64,000 nucleotides of DNA from Deinococcus taeanensis (GTDB lineage Bacteria > Deinococcota > Deinococci > Deinococcales > Deinococcaceae), in contig NZ_CP083460.1 of NCBI RefSeq assembly GCF_020229735.1, forward strand, positions 1 through 64,000. Direction: 5' to 3'. Position 1 is the first letter of the stretch. Every line of letters begins with the position of its first letter. The notes under the pieces are model-generated. The model worked only from the letters and a program-made list of their open reading frames with translations, did not search any database and was not told the DNA's origin. A program made the position numbers and the translations under genes. Shown here piece after piece: positions 1 to 8,342 of this stretch.

Positions 1-2116
1 GCATTTCTTCGGCCACCCGATCTTCCTCGTCCGCACGAGAACGTGCATTAAAGGAGGGCGCATACGCACCTGAGACAGCCCCCTTGATATCCAGACCGAA
101 CTCGTCGCCCGGATGCTTCTCCGTTTGAAAGACAAAAGAGCGCTGCTGCTTTTCGTCGGCCCGGATCAGGTCTGTCTGCAGATCAGGCAGGATCACAACT
201 GGGAACTCCAGGCCTTTAGACGCATGGATGGTCATGATCTGAACTTCATTCGGTTTGGTACCCGGCTGCTCTTTGTCCTCATGCGGCACCACCGGCTCCT
301 CCCGGAGCTCCTGCTCGATGCGGGTTTGCAGCAGGCTGGTAAAACTGTCGAGGCTCAGGGCCTGTTCATTGGTGACGGTGTCCCTCGCCATTTGCCGGAG
401 ACGTTCCAGGGTGAGTTGAACCTGTTGATCACTTCCAAAGGCCTCAATAATCCCAAAGACGTCGTTGAGGCGCGTGAGCATGGCGGGAACCGTTTCACTG
501 AGGGAAGCACCCCGCAGCGCTTTGATGCTTGTCATCAGCTGACGCCCTGGGTGGGTCGCCATCATGGCCTCGTATCGATTAGGGAGAGAGACACCCTGCC
601 CAGCATCAACCCCCTCTTGCCAGACGGATGCCTCCACCTTTAGGTCGCGGTAGTCCTGCAGCGGCAAGGTCTGCAGGGCCAGCGCGAAGGCCGCGTCATC
701 CGTCGGTTGCAGGACACACCGGAGCAGGCGGTAGATGGTGATGACTTCCGGCTGCAAGTACCACGACTCACCCTGTTTGGTCGAGACGGGAATATGTTGT
801 TCTTTCAGGTACCGCTCGTACTGATGACAGAGGTTGTTGCTCCGGCAAAGGACTGCCATATCACCGTATGGAATGTCCTTACTGCGCAGGCGCTGAATGA
901 GCTGGCCAACTCTCTTCGGCCCCGGAGCCGATCCGGCTGTTCCCATGTCCCAGACACTCATGGTGGGAAGCCCAGCGTAATGAGGCTTATCGTTGCGCTC
1001 GGGATCCGGCTGAAGTCCCTGGTCGGCAAACAGCACCGGAAACCCGTCATCTCCTGCGGCCATGCCCTTAAACAGCGCATTCTGCTGCAAGATGAGTCCT
1101 GCGGAGGTTCGCCTCGATGTTCTCAGGGGCAAAATCTGAACCCCGAAGAGCCTTGCGGCGGTCTCCAGGAAGTCCTTGTCGGAGCCACGGAAGTAATAGA
1201 TCGATTGTTTGCGGTCACCGACCACTACCACCCGCTCCATGCCCTTGTACAGGGTCTCCACAATTTCCATCTGCACGGAATCCGTGTCCTGAAACTCGTC
1301 GATGAACAGGTACTTGTACCGCTGACCAATGATGGACACGATCTGCCCGTGATTTTCTTTCAGAAGGTCTCGCGTCAACGTCAACAGGTCATGGCTGTCA
1401 CTGCTCTGCTGGAGTCGTCTTGTCGCCGCACTCCGCTGCTCTGTTTCGCAGGCCAACAGGGTGACAGCCCAGCGAAAATCGAGGGCTGGATCTGCCCCTC
1501 CGGCAGCGAGCCGCTCGGCACGAAGTTGTTCGAGTCTGTGAAGGGTGTCGGCAATCGCAAGACCCCGGTTTCGGGCGAAATCGACGATGTCGCGCACCAA
1601 CTGACTCAGTTCATAATCTTTGCGCTCACCACTTCTGAAAATGATCTCGGTGAATACGGGGTCACCCATCTGTTCGTTCAGAACGTCCTGAAAGACTTCC
1701 TGCAGCACGTAAGTGGAGAATGACACCTCGCTTTCGCGCGCCACGCCCTGCTGATAGCCGTAGGTTTTGAGGAGGTGACGGCAGAACGAGTGTATGGTGC
1801 CGACATACAGGCCCGCCATTTGCTCCTGATAGGCCCGCCACTTCCCGGCCTGGGGTGTTCCCCTCACCTCCTTGGCCTTCTGCTGAACGGCGTCCCAGAT
1901 TTTGAGTTTCAGATCAGCGGCGGCCCGGCGCGAGAAGGTGATCAGCACGAACTGATCCAGTCGAATGTGCGGTTCCGATTCGAGCAGGCCCAGCACCGAA
2001 GCGATGGTGGTGAAGGTCTTCCCTGTACCGGCTCCGGCTGAGACCACCGTTCCTTTCTGTCCCTTCACATGATCGACCACCTCTTGCTGCTCTAGACGGG
2101 GCTTCGGCGCAGTCAC
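1..2116 (-). CDS. UvrD/AddA-like superfamily 1 helicase (C-terminus beyond window)
   Basis: About 705 codons are visible, read leftward from a GTG at 2116-2114 and open to the window edge. The translation shows a Walker A motif SAGAGTGKT near residues 26-34. A Walker B/motif II reading IDEFQDT lies at about 1290-1310, followed by VVGDRKQSIYYFRG, and a late motif MTIHASKGLEFPVVIL lies near plus-strand 200-240. This is the SF1A order of UvrD, PcrA and AddA. Such enzymes unwind DNA 3' to 5' using ATP. The GTG overlaps the TGA of the upstream gene (GTGA), so the two are translationally coupled as an AddA/AddB-like pair. Any AddA-type C-terminal nuclease would lie outside the window. The family call is firm; the cellular role (repair or defence) is inference. 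Confidence 0.85.
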   Translation of the reverse strand, partial: MTAPKPRLEQQEVVDHVKGQKGTVVSAGAGTGKTFTTIASVLGLLESEPHIRLDQFVLITFSRRAAADLKLKIWDAVQQKAKEVRGTPQAGKWRAYQEQMAGLYVGTIHSFCRHLLKTYGYQQGVARESEVSFSTYVLQEVFQDVLNEQMGDPVFTEIIFRSGERKDYELSQLVRDIVDFARNRGLAIADTLHRLEQLRAERLAAGGADPALDFRWAVTLLACETEQRSAATRRLQQSSDSHDLLTLTRDLLKENHGQIVSIIGQRYKYLFIDEFQDTDSVQMEIVETLYKGMERVVVVGDRKQSIYYFRGSDKDFLETAARLFGVQILPLRTSRRTSAGLILQQNALFKGMAAGDDGFPVLFADQGLQPDPERNDKPHYAGLPTMSVWDMGTAGSAPGPKRVGQLIQRLRSKDIPYGDMAVLCRSNNLCHQYERYLKEQHIPVSTKQGESWYLQPEVITIYRLLRCVLQPTDDAAFALALQTLPLQDYRDLKVEASVWQEGVDAGQGVSLPNRYEAMMATHPGRQLMTSIKALRGASLSETVPAMLTRLNDVFGIIEAFGSDQQVQLTLERLRQMARDTVTNEQALSLDSFTSLLQTRIEQELREEPVVPHEDKEQPGTKPNEVQIMTIHASKGLEFPVVILPDLQTDLIRADEKQQRSFVFQTEKHPGDEFGLDIKGAVSGAYAPSFNARSRADEEDRVAEEM

Positions 2117-5100
2117 TGCTGCTCTCTACTGTGCTGTGCCAGACACAGTCCAGCCACAGGACAGTAAGTGCAGTGTGGCCCGGGCCGGGGAGCCGCATTA
2201 GTGTTCAGTAATTCACGTTCCTGCTCTTGAAGCTGAGCGTCCACGACGGACCTACTTTTAAACGTCAGGTTCTGCATTTGATTCTGCCACCAATCGAAGG
2301 CGCTTCGACGCGTATCCTCACGTTTGGAGGGCAACAACCAGGTCTGGGCCAGAGAATCAGAATTCAGTGACCAAGCGGGGTTCTCAGGGGAACCGATGGT
2401 ACCGTAGTAGCCTCCGCGCAAACGAATGGTTTGACCTTTCACCTGCGAGTGGCGACGAAACCGGACTCGTGGGAGAGCAGACACCGACTCCTGATAGCTC
2501 TTCACCGAGTTCAGCAGATTATCCACAACCTGCCGGGTCAGAAACGGCCAGCGTGACGGGTGAATCCCAGGGAACTGTGCTTGGCCCTGCTGCTCCACCT
2601 CCTGCCCAAGCCTCAACTTGACCCCGTCAAGATCATCAGGAAGCCCACCGGGCCAGAGTGCTTCAGCTCGCCGGGTCGCCATGGAGAAGAGAACGCCTTG
2701 CACCAACAGGTCAGACTGCCAGGCGTTCCGGTAGTACTGAGCGCTGCCGGTCAGCCGTTCCAGATAGGCCCGTCGTGGACAAACCTGTAGCTGGGCCAGT
2801 TCACTGACCAGATACTCCTGTCGCCTCTTCAGCTGCAGGGGTGGATACTTCAGGTTGGGCCGTTCCCCTTCGGCTTCTTTTGGCTTCACGGCCCGGGGCA
2901 CCGGCCGGTTCATGAGTGCAGCGACTTCCTCCAGATACAAAGAAGCCCGGCAGGGCTGCTGACCGTCCACTTCGGCGTAACTCAGGTGCAGTTCCTGCTT
3001 GGCAGCCCGCACCACGGACAGGAACAGGTACCGCTCGAAATCGTAATGCTGCTGCAAGACGGGTGGGGGCAGGATCAGCGGCCATTCGTCGGCCGGCGGC
3101 CGTGGAACACGGGCGTCGTCCAGGCCGAGGTAATAAATGAGGTCTTTACTGAGGCTGTCTACACTTTCAGGGGCCGTCAACGTGATGCGAAAATGATTTT
3201 CGAGTTCTGTGACTTCGCGGACGATGGCTGAAATAATTTCGGCGACCTCACCGGCTGAAACTTCAAATTCACTGTTGTCCACGAACTCGTGAAAGACCTC
3301 CAGGACCCGCCGTATCACGGCCTGCTCGGCCTCTTCCACGTCGTCAATCTCCAGCGTGGTGAGCGCCTGCTCCAGGAGCGCAATCTGCGCGTGCAAGGGT
3401 GCTTGGGGGGCCGTGAACAGCTCATTCACCAGTTTCCTGACAGCCTGCAACCGGTTCAGCCACAGGTCGAGGTCGGCTGGCGCGGCCCATGCCTGCAAAT
3501 CTCCAAGGGCCGGGGTATGGCGCATTCCCTGCAACGTGGTGTTCCAGTCGTCAAAAGTTTTGCAGCGGGTGAAATAGGCAGGGATCAGGGCCCGGAAGAG
3601 CACGCTGCTTTCCCGCGCCCGTTTCCCCAGCCAGCCCGAGGCCAGCATCTGCGAGAAATTCTCGGCTTCGAGGTTCAACCTTTTTGATCCGGCGTCCCAG
3701 GCGTCATACAGGTGGCGAATGAAGCGGCCCACTGGGGTTAACAGGAGGTGGACTGCAGGCAGATCGAAGAGCCCTTCCACTTCCGGGCCGCGTCTGGACG
3801 CCGCCTCGCGCAGCAGGGGCTTGTAGCCTTCCGGATCACGGGTCACCAGGGCCACGTCCGCTTCTGGATGCTTTTCCCGGTACGCCAGCAGGATGTCGAG
3901 TGCCCGCTCGACTTCCTCGGTGCGGTTCAGGGCGGCATGAAGTTGCACGGATTGGTCTGGCGCGATACTCGCTGGCGAGGATTGAAAGAGAGCCACTGAG
4001 AGTTGTCTCAGGGCAGACGGATCGCGCATGGGGAGCAAGGGAGAATGGCGCCGGGCCGGAAGCGAATCAGCCAGACGCGCGTAGGTCACCTGGACAGCCC
4101 GGAATCCTTCCTCCTGGACAGCCCGGTACGGGTAAACCATGATGACGTGGCAATTTCCGACCTCCAGGCAACGCTCGATGAAGGTTTGTTGCAGTGGCGT
4201 CAGGCGGGTAAAACCTTCCATGATGACCGTCTTGGGCGGCCGGAAGGCTGCCCGCTGCAAAAACGCCCGGGCACCCTGTTCAAAGGTGAACTTACCTTTA
4301 GCCGCCAGCTCAGCGTGAAAGTCAGATTGCACCTCTCCCAGCAGCTGCGCGAGCCTGGGATGGGCGAAATGCTGCACCAACTCAATCTGATCGATTTTGA
4401 CGTTCCAGCCGCGTTCCTCGACGGCACGCAGGGCCTCGAGCCACGAGTAGCGGTCACGCTTCAGTTGCTCGGAGCGCGTCTGATCCTGTTCCATCAGCCC
4501 GGTGACCCGTTTGAACGACGTGACCTCCTCAAATTTTGTGGCGGGAAGCTGGTTGTCCTCAACGAGTATCAGGTGACCAAGGGCCTGGCGAAACTGCATT
4601 TTGACCCCAGGTAAACGGGTGGCCTGATTTAAACGTTCAACGATCTGAATTTCCGGGGCGAGATCGCGGCGCAGATGGGCCAGTCCCGAGGTAGCCACTA
4701 GATACCAGTAGTCATGCTTGCTGGCCGCGGCGAGTTCCGGAACCACCTCCTCCAGATCCTCGGGAAGTGGTGGGCTTCCCTCATATTGCCACAGCGTCAA
4801 CTTTGAAGGCAGACCTGAAATGGTTTCTGGTGGGGCACCTTTTCCCGGTGTCGTCTCCGTCGAAGCCGCCTGCAGATCATCCTGGAGCTCAAATACCGTA
4901 CAGATTTCACGCCACTGGGCGTCGGTGACTTTGGGCTGAGGATCACTCTGCTGTCGGCGTTCCAGCCATGGGAGAAAAGTCGCTGGCGTCAAATCTTCCT
5001 GAAACGCAATATTTTCGTTGATGGAGTCTTCCTGGAATCCACGTTCTCTCCACTCCATCCTGGTGATGAAGGGCAAGGCCACGACCGTGCGGTATTTGAC

Positions 5101-5457
5101 GACCTCTGGAGCGACGCCCCTTTTTCGCGCCTGCTCCATCAGGGCGTACTTCTGATCCTCCACCTGTTCAATCGGTCGGATCGTCTCCGCGTAGAAATTC
5201 TGCATTTTCCAGACGGTATTCCTCACCTGGTAAATGTGCTGAATAGAGCAGCCCTTGCATTCTATGATGACCGCGCCCAGGCGTCGGCTGAGAACGACAA
5301 TGTCGGCGGCATACATGTACTCTTTTCCCGAAAATCTCTTGATCCGGTACCCATGTAAAGCGGCCCCTTCTTCGGTATTCATGGTCGCCTTGACGACCTG
5401 CCAGACTTCGTTTTCGTTGTTGTATTTCGGCGGGACGTTTTCAGGATAAAAGCGCAC
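2113..5457 (-). CDS. NERD-domain plus AddB-like nuclease/helicase partner
   Basis: The 1114-aa protein begins with a NERD (nuclease-related) domain at about residues 10-130. Its PD-(D/E)XK-like core is visible as AADIVVLS...VIIECKG, with D52, E67 and K69. The middle is AddB/RexB-like and largely helicase-inactive in sequence. The C-terminus has the four-cysteine arrangement of AddB iron-sulphur nucleases: one Cys in VCPRRAY and three in CTYCPVAGLC (C1096, C1099, C1105). Between these cysteines I do not see the usual D...ExK nuclease residues, which suggests that the iron-sulphur fold is kept but catalysis has moved to the NERD domain. It is coupled by a 4-bp overlap to the UvrD/AddA-like gene. 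ATG at 5457 is the only good start. Function is probably processing of DNA ends in repair or phage defence. Confidence 0.75.
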   Translation of the reverse strand: MRFYPENVPPKYNNENEVWQVVKATMNTEEGAALHGYRIKRFSGKEYMYAADIVVLSRRLGAVIIECKGCSIQHIYQVRNTVWKMQNFYAETIRPIEQVEDQKYALMEQARKRGVAPEVVKYRTVVALPFITRMEWRERGFQEDSINENIAFQEDLTPATFLPWLERRQQSDPQPKVTDAQWREICTVFELQDDLQAASTETTPGKGAPPETISGLPSKLTLWQYEGSPPLPEDLEEVVPELAAASKHDYWYLVATSGLAHLRRDLAPEIQIVERLNQATRLPGVKMQFRQALGHLILVEDNQLPATKFEEVTSFKRVTGLMEQDQTRSEQLKRDRYSWLEALRAVEERGWNVKIDQIELVQHFAHPRLAQLLGEVQSDFHAELAAKGKFTFEQGARAFLQRAAFRPPKTVIMEGFTRLTPLQQTFIERCLEVGNCHVIMVYPYRAVQEEGFRAVQVTYARLADSLPARRHSPLLPMRDPSALRQLSVALFQSSPASIAPDQSVQLHAALNRTEEVERALDILLAYREKHPEADVALVTRDPEGYKPLLREAASRRGPEVEGLFDLPAVHLLLTPVGRFIRHLYDAWDAGSKRLNLEAENFSQMLASGWLGKRARESSVLFRALIPAYFTRCKTFDDWNTTLQGMRHTPALGDLQAWAAPADLDLWLNRLQAVRKLVNELFTAPQAPLHAQIALLEQALTTLEIDDVEEAEQAVIRRVLEVFHEFVDNSEFEVSAGEVAEIISAIVREVTELENHFRITLTAPESVDSLSKDLIYYLGLDDARVPRPPADEWPLILPPPVLQQHYDFERYLFLSVVRAAKQELHLSYAEVDGQQPCRASLYLEEVAALMNRPVPRAVKPKEAEGERPNLKYPPLQLKRRQEYLVSELAQLQVCPRRAYLERLTGSAQYYRNAWQSDLLVQGVLFSMATRRAEALWPGGLPDDLDGVKLRLGQEVEQQGQAQFPGIHPSRWPFLTRQVVDNLLNSVKSYQESVSALPRVRFRRHSQVKGQTIRLRGGYYGTIGSPENPAWSLNSDSLAQTWLLPSKREDTRRSAFDWWQNQMQNLTFKSRSVVDAQLQEQERELLNTNAAPRPGPHCTYCPVAGLCLAQHSREQQ

Positions 5458-5510
5458 TTGAATAACTCTCCTTAACTGGGCAGCTCAGTCTAAAACAGAA
5501 AAAGTGCCAT

Positions 5511-5850
5511 TCAGGGAGCAAATTTGCGGAGGTGGAGCGTCTCGTCACGCAGGTCCGGCAGGCCGCCGGGGACCTGCCCCTGCAGGTGTTCGGCACCGGT
5601 CACCCGGAGCAGCTGGCCCGTATGCGCCGCCTAGGGGTGGACAGCGTCGACTCCAGCAGCGACGTGAAGTACGCCGCCGACGGGCGTCTCTACACGCACC
5701 CCAGGTCCGTCACCTGCACCTCACGCCCCACGAGCGCCTGCATCTCGCCCGGGCTCTGCCTTGCCCCTGGGGACCGCCCGGTTCCTCACACTCACGCGGC
5801 AGGCCCTCCAGGACGAACGTCCCCCAAGCGCCACGGCCGCAGACTGATGG
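5511..5850 (+). pseudogene. Decayed tRNA-guanine transglycosylase / DpdA-like remnant
   Basis: From about 5520 one frame reads FAEVERLVTQVRQA, then LQVFGTGHPEQLARMRRLG and VDSVDSSSDVKYAADGRLYTHP. This aligns with the active-site region of TGT-superfamily enzymes, whose bacterial consensus is GVGTPEDL...GIDMFDC...ARNG. After about 5700 the frame breaks. A second frame reads HLHLTPHERLHLAR and a third gives RFLTLTRQALQDERPPSATAAD and a stop near 5847, like a TGT C-terminus. The 5' end is missing and the middle appears deleted. DpdA is the TGT paralogue that inserts preQ0 into DNA. The que genes next door make that reading attractive, but an archaeal-type TGT remnant is not excluded. Confidence 0.55.
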
Positions 5851-5974
5851 GCCGCAGACCCCCAATCCGGGGTCGGCGCTTCTGTTCTGGGTGAAACGCA
5901 TTACACTGTGCGCAGCGTGCACGGACTGTGCCGCTGACCTTCGCCCGTAAGGCCGCACGGGCACAAGGAGACTT

Positions 5975-6127
5975 ATGAACGAGTACTACGGCAGGATCTG
6001 GATGCCCCCTGGCACCGGATCAGGTGGCGGGAGTGCCCCACCTGATCCCCTCACCCCCTGGAGCGTGCTGCCATTCGAACAAGCGATTCGAATGGCAGCA
6101 CGCCCGACCCCACGGTGCCCCCACTGA
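5975..6127 (+). CDS. Small 50-aa ORF upstream of the queuosine transporter
   Basis: ATG at 5975 follows a good ribosome-binding site (AAGGAG, 6 bases upstream) and reads MNEYYGRIWMPPGTGSGGG to a TGA at 6125. I recognise no domain. The protein is short, Gly/Pro-rich in the middle, and ends in a Cys/His tail (RCPH). Its 3' half contains a 17-bp perfect inverted repeat, so the ORF could equally be a leader peptide or incidental to an RNA structure. It lies between the TGT-like remnant and the transporter gene, in the same direction. Confidence 0.4.
   Translation: MNEYYGRIWMPPGTGSGGGSAPPDPLTPWSVLPFEQAIRMAARPTPRCPH
6063..6103. repeat. 17-bp perfect inverted repeat (hairpin)
   Basis: The arms at 6063-6079 and 6087-6103 are exact reverse complements around a 7-base loop (arm begins GCGTGCTGCCATTCGAA). 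There is no T-run after either arm, so it is not a standard intrinsic terminator. It may be a regulatory RNA hairpin or a protein-binding site. Confidence 0.7.
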
Positions 6128-6432
6128 GCACTCCGCGCCAAACCCCCTAACCGGGCCGCTTCACGCGCCCCGATGAACGGCCGGACCTTTTCCAACTGCC
6201 CCTGAAGCCCAGGTGCACTGGACGTGCCGTTCATCACTGAGTCCCGGCACTGACTGCCCCGGCCGAGGCAAGCTCCCGTACCTCCCTGACGCAGGGAGGC
6301 GGCCAGCCTCAGTGCCCCCCCCTCCTTTTTTGCCGCACCCCTCGGGGTGTGCCGGACCCCCGTGCCCACCGCCTGCCCCGCGCAGCGCCGTGTAGCCCGC
6401 GGCCGTCCATCCCATTCCCGGAGTCTGCATCC
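6128..6432 (+). promoter_or_regulatory. Leader region of the que genes with several small hairpins
   Basis: This stretch has no convincing gene. It contains an 8-bp hairpin at 6281-6299 (CCTCCCTG/CAGGGAGG), a T-run at 6326-6331, and a 6-bp hairpin at 6336-6349 (CACCCC/GGGGTG). It sits directly upstream of the transporter gene, where preQ1-sensing leaders often occur in other bacteria. I could not match it to any known preQ1 riboswitch class. Confidence 0.3.
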
Positions 6433-7080
6433 ATGTCCAACACCAACCCCACTTCCCGCAACACCCTCCTCACCATCCTGATCGCCGTGTACATCGGCGC
6501 GGAGCTTGTCAGCAACGTCACGGCCGGCCGCCTCGTCCAGGTCGGTGCCTTCGTGTTTCCCGGCGCGATCTTCCTGTACTCCCTGACCTTCACCCTGCGT
6601 GACGCGATTCACACGGCCGGCGGCTGGAGCAGCGCCAAAGCGCTCATCTGGGGCGGGTTCGCCGCCAACGCCCTGCTCGCCGGGTACGGCCTGCTCGTCA
6701 ACGCCCTGCCCAAACCCGGGTTCTTCAACACGGACGCCTACCAGGTGGTCTTCGGCTCAACCCTGCGTGTTGTGATCGCCAGTCTCGTCGCTTACCTGAT
6801 CAGCACCCTGCTTGACGCGCTGATCTTCGAGCGTCTGAAACAGCGCGGCGTGGTCACGCAGGTCATCGCTTCGAACGCGGTCAGCACCACCCTCGACACG
6901 GTGATCTTTATCACCCTGGCGTTCGCCGGGACGGGCGCGCCCCTGCTGAACCTGATGCTCGGACAGATCGTCCTGAAGATGCTGATCAGCCTCCTGCTGA
7001 TCCCGCTGGTCCGCTGGGTGCGCACGCAGGTCGCCGCACCGCAGCCCGTTCCTAGCGTTCCCGTTCAGACCACCACCTGA
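6433..7080 (+). CDS. Queuosine precursor transporter (YhhQ/QueT, VUT family)
   Basis: The 215-aa protein is almost entirely hydrophobic, with about six membrane segments. It shows the family pattern of YhhQ-type carriers: NVTAGRLVQVGAFVFPG in the first third, a RDAIH motif after helix 2, and SNAVSTTLDTVIF near the end. These inner-membrane proteins take up 7-deazaguanine precursors (preQ0/preQ1) for queuosine or related modifications. I chose ATG 6433 because the family-like sequence begins there; an upstream in-frame start at 6349 would add GC-rich non-conserved sequence. It lies upstream of queD in the same direction, and a hairpin follows the stop. Confidence 0.8.
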   Translation: MSNTNPTSRNTLLTILIAVYIGAELVSNVTAGRLVQVGAFVFPGAIFLYSLTFTLRDAIHTAGGWSSAKALIWGGFAANALLAGYGLLVNALPKPGFFNTDAYQVVFGSTLRVVIASLVAYLISTLLDALIFERLKQRGVVTQVIASNAVSTTLDTVIFITLAFAGTGAPLLNLMLGQIVLKMLISLLLIPLVRWVRTQVAAPQPVPSVPVQTTT

Positions 7081-7084
7081 CCCT

Positions 7085-7109
7085 GAGGGCAACCAGTGTG
7101 GTTGCCCTC
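7085..7109 (+). terminator. Hairpin after the transporter gene
   Basis: An 11-bp perfect stem (GAGGGCAACCA/TGGTTGCCCTC) with a 3-base loop starts 4 bases after the transporter stop codon. There is no clear U-tract, so it may attenuate rather than fully terminate before queD. Confidence 0.5.
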
Positions 7110-7207
7110 CCTCACGCCCGGCAGCGCCCTTCACGGTCCCCACCTCCCGCAATGCCTGCACGCTCCCGAATGGGGCTGCAGGGTTGCCCGTCCTCCCTGC
7201 GTTCCCC

Positions 7208-7226
7208 GGTGCTGACCGTCAGCACC
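7208..7226. promoter_or_regulatory. 19-bp perfect palindrome upstream of queD
   Basis: GGTGCTGACCGTCAGCACC is 9+1+9 symmetric and ends 15 bases before the queD ATG. Its position suggests an operator or leader hairpin controlling queD-queE-queC. The binding factor is unknown. Confidence 0.5.
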
Positions 7227-7241
7227 GAAGTAGAGACCCCC

Positions 7242-7652
7242 ATGCCCTGGACCCTGCGATCTGAATTCACCTTCGACTCAGCCCACCTCATCACCGGCTA
7301 CGACGGCCCCTGCGGGCGCCTTCACGGCCACACCTACCGCGTCCGTATGGACCTCACCGCCACGCGCCTCCGTCCCAGCGCTCACGTCAAACGCCACATC
7401 ATGGTGGCGGACTTCAAGTCGCTGAAATGGGCGAAGAAGGACGTGGACGCTGGCGGACTGGACCACGCGTACCTGAACGACCTCCCTGAGCTCGGCGAGG
7501 ACACCACGGCCGAAGTGATCGCCGCGTACCTGCACCGGGAAACCATGCGCCGACTCCGCCTCGACCTCGAACCGGGTGACGAGGGACAGGACCTGAGCCT
7601 CAATGTCACCCTCTGGGAAACGCCGGACTCCTGCTGCGAGTACTGGGAATGA
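7242..7652 (+). CDS. queD: 6-carboxy-5,6,7,8-tetrahydropterin synthase QueD
   Basis: The 136-aa protein belongs to the PTPS/QueD family, which converts dihydroneopterin triphosphate to 6-carboxytetrahydropterin, the second step to preQ0. The zinc ligands are visible as H15 (FDSAH) and H28/H30 (LHGH), and the catalytic cysteine as C24 (GPCGRLHGH). LDHAYLND and the C-terminal CEYWE fit the family. ATG 7242 gives the normal N-terminus; longer in-frame starts are not family-like. Its stop overlaps the queE start (ATGA). Confidence 0.9.
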   Translation: MPWTLRSEFTFDSAHLITGYDGPCGRLHGHTYRVRMDLTATRLRPSAHVKRHIMVADFKSLKWAKKDVDAGGLDHAYLNDLPELGEDTTAEVIAAYLHRETMRRLRLDLEPGDEGQDLSLNVTLWETPDSCCEYWE

Positions 7653-8340
7653 AATTCCCCGTGCGTGAACCCTTCTACACCTGGCAGGGCGAGGGCGTCC
7701 ATCAGGGCCGCGCCGCCTACTTCATCCGCCCGTACGGATGCCCGCGGGCCTGCCCATGGTGTGACAGCGCCGGCACCTGGCTCCCCGGGACCGGCCCCCT
7801 CGGGTGCCCCTGCACACGGCGGAAGATCTGAGTCGGGTCGTCGCCTCGGAGAGTCCCGACGGCAGTCTCGTCGTGATCACCGGCGGTGGACCTGTCCTGT
7901 TCGACCTGACCCCGCTCGTGGACGCCCTGCACGTCGTCGGCCGGCGGGCGCACCTGGAAACACGCGGCATTGCGCTCCTCCGTGGTGCTGTCGACTGGCT
8001 GGCCCTCTCACCGAAATCGTTTGGATAAGCCCCTCTCCCTGACGTGGTGCGCCGCGCCGATGAAATCAACATCGTCGTTCATGACCCTGAGGACATCACT
8101 GCCGGTCTGGACGCCGGTCGTGACCGCCGGTCCAACGCGACGGTCTGGCTGCACCCGGAATGGAGTAAAGCCCGGGACCGTGACTCAGGCGTCCTGAATG
8201 CCATCACGCACGCGGTGAAGACGGACCCGCACCTGCGGGCCGGGTACAAGATGCACAAGCTCTACCGCGCTGATGATCTTGACGCGCGCAGCGACAAACG
8301 CCTCGTCCCGCTGGGGGGCAACCCAGCCCTAGGATACTGA
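7649..8340 (+). pseudogene. queE: 7-carboxy-7-deazaguanine synthase QueE, broken
   Basis: The N-terminus (frame of 7649) keeps the radical-SAM cysteines as CPRACPWC (C31, C35, C38), then runs out of frame near 7780-7803 and stops at 7829-7831. Homology resumes in another frame at 7804 ([15 protein letters not shown]) and continues to LSPKSFG, where a TAA at 8026-8028 interrupts it. It then resumes with PDVVRRADEINIVVHDPED and ends normally with [11 protein letters not shown] and [10 protein letters not shown]. The SAM-binding GGE motif reads GGG. A frameshift, an in-frame stop and a lost motif residue make a functional radical-SAM enzyme very unlikely. It sits between intact queD and queC. 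Confidence 0.85.
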
Positions 8341-8342
8341 CC

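Noticed and set aside
113..5449. Long open frames on the plus strand in the first 5.4 kb
   Set aside because: They are antisense to the helicase and AddB-like genes, whose minus-strand translations carry the clear domain motifs.
6128..6432. PreQ1 riboswitch in the transporter leader
   Set aside because: No match by eye to the short preQ1-I consensus or to the class II or III layouts; kept only as an unassigned structured leader.
7649..8340. Programmed frameshift rescuing queE
   Set aside because: No slippery run is visible at 7780-7803, several residues are missing at the junction, and a separate in-frame TAA and a lost GGE motif remain.
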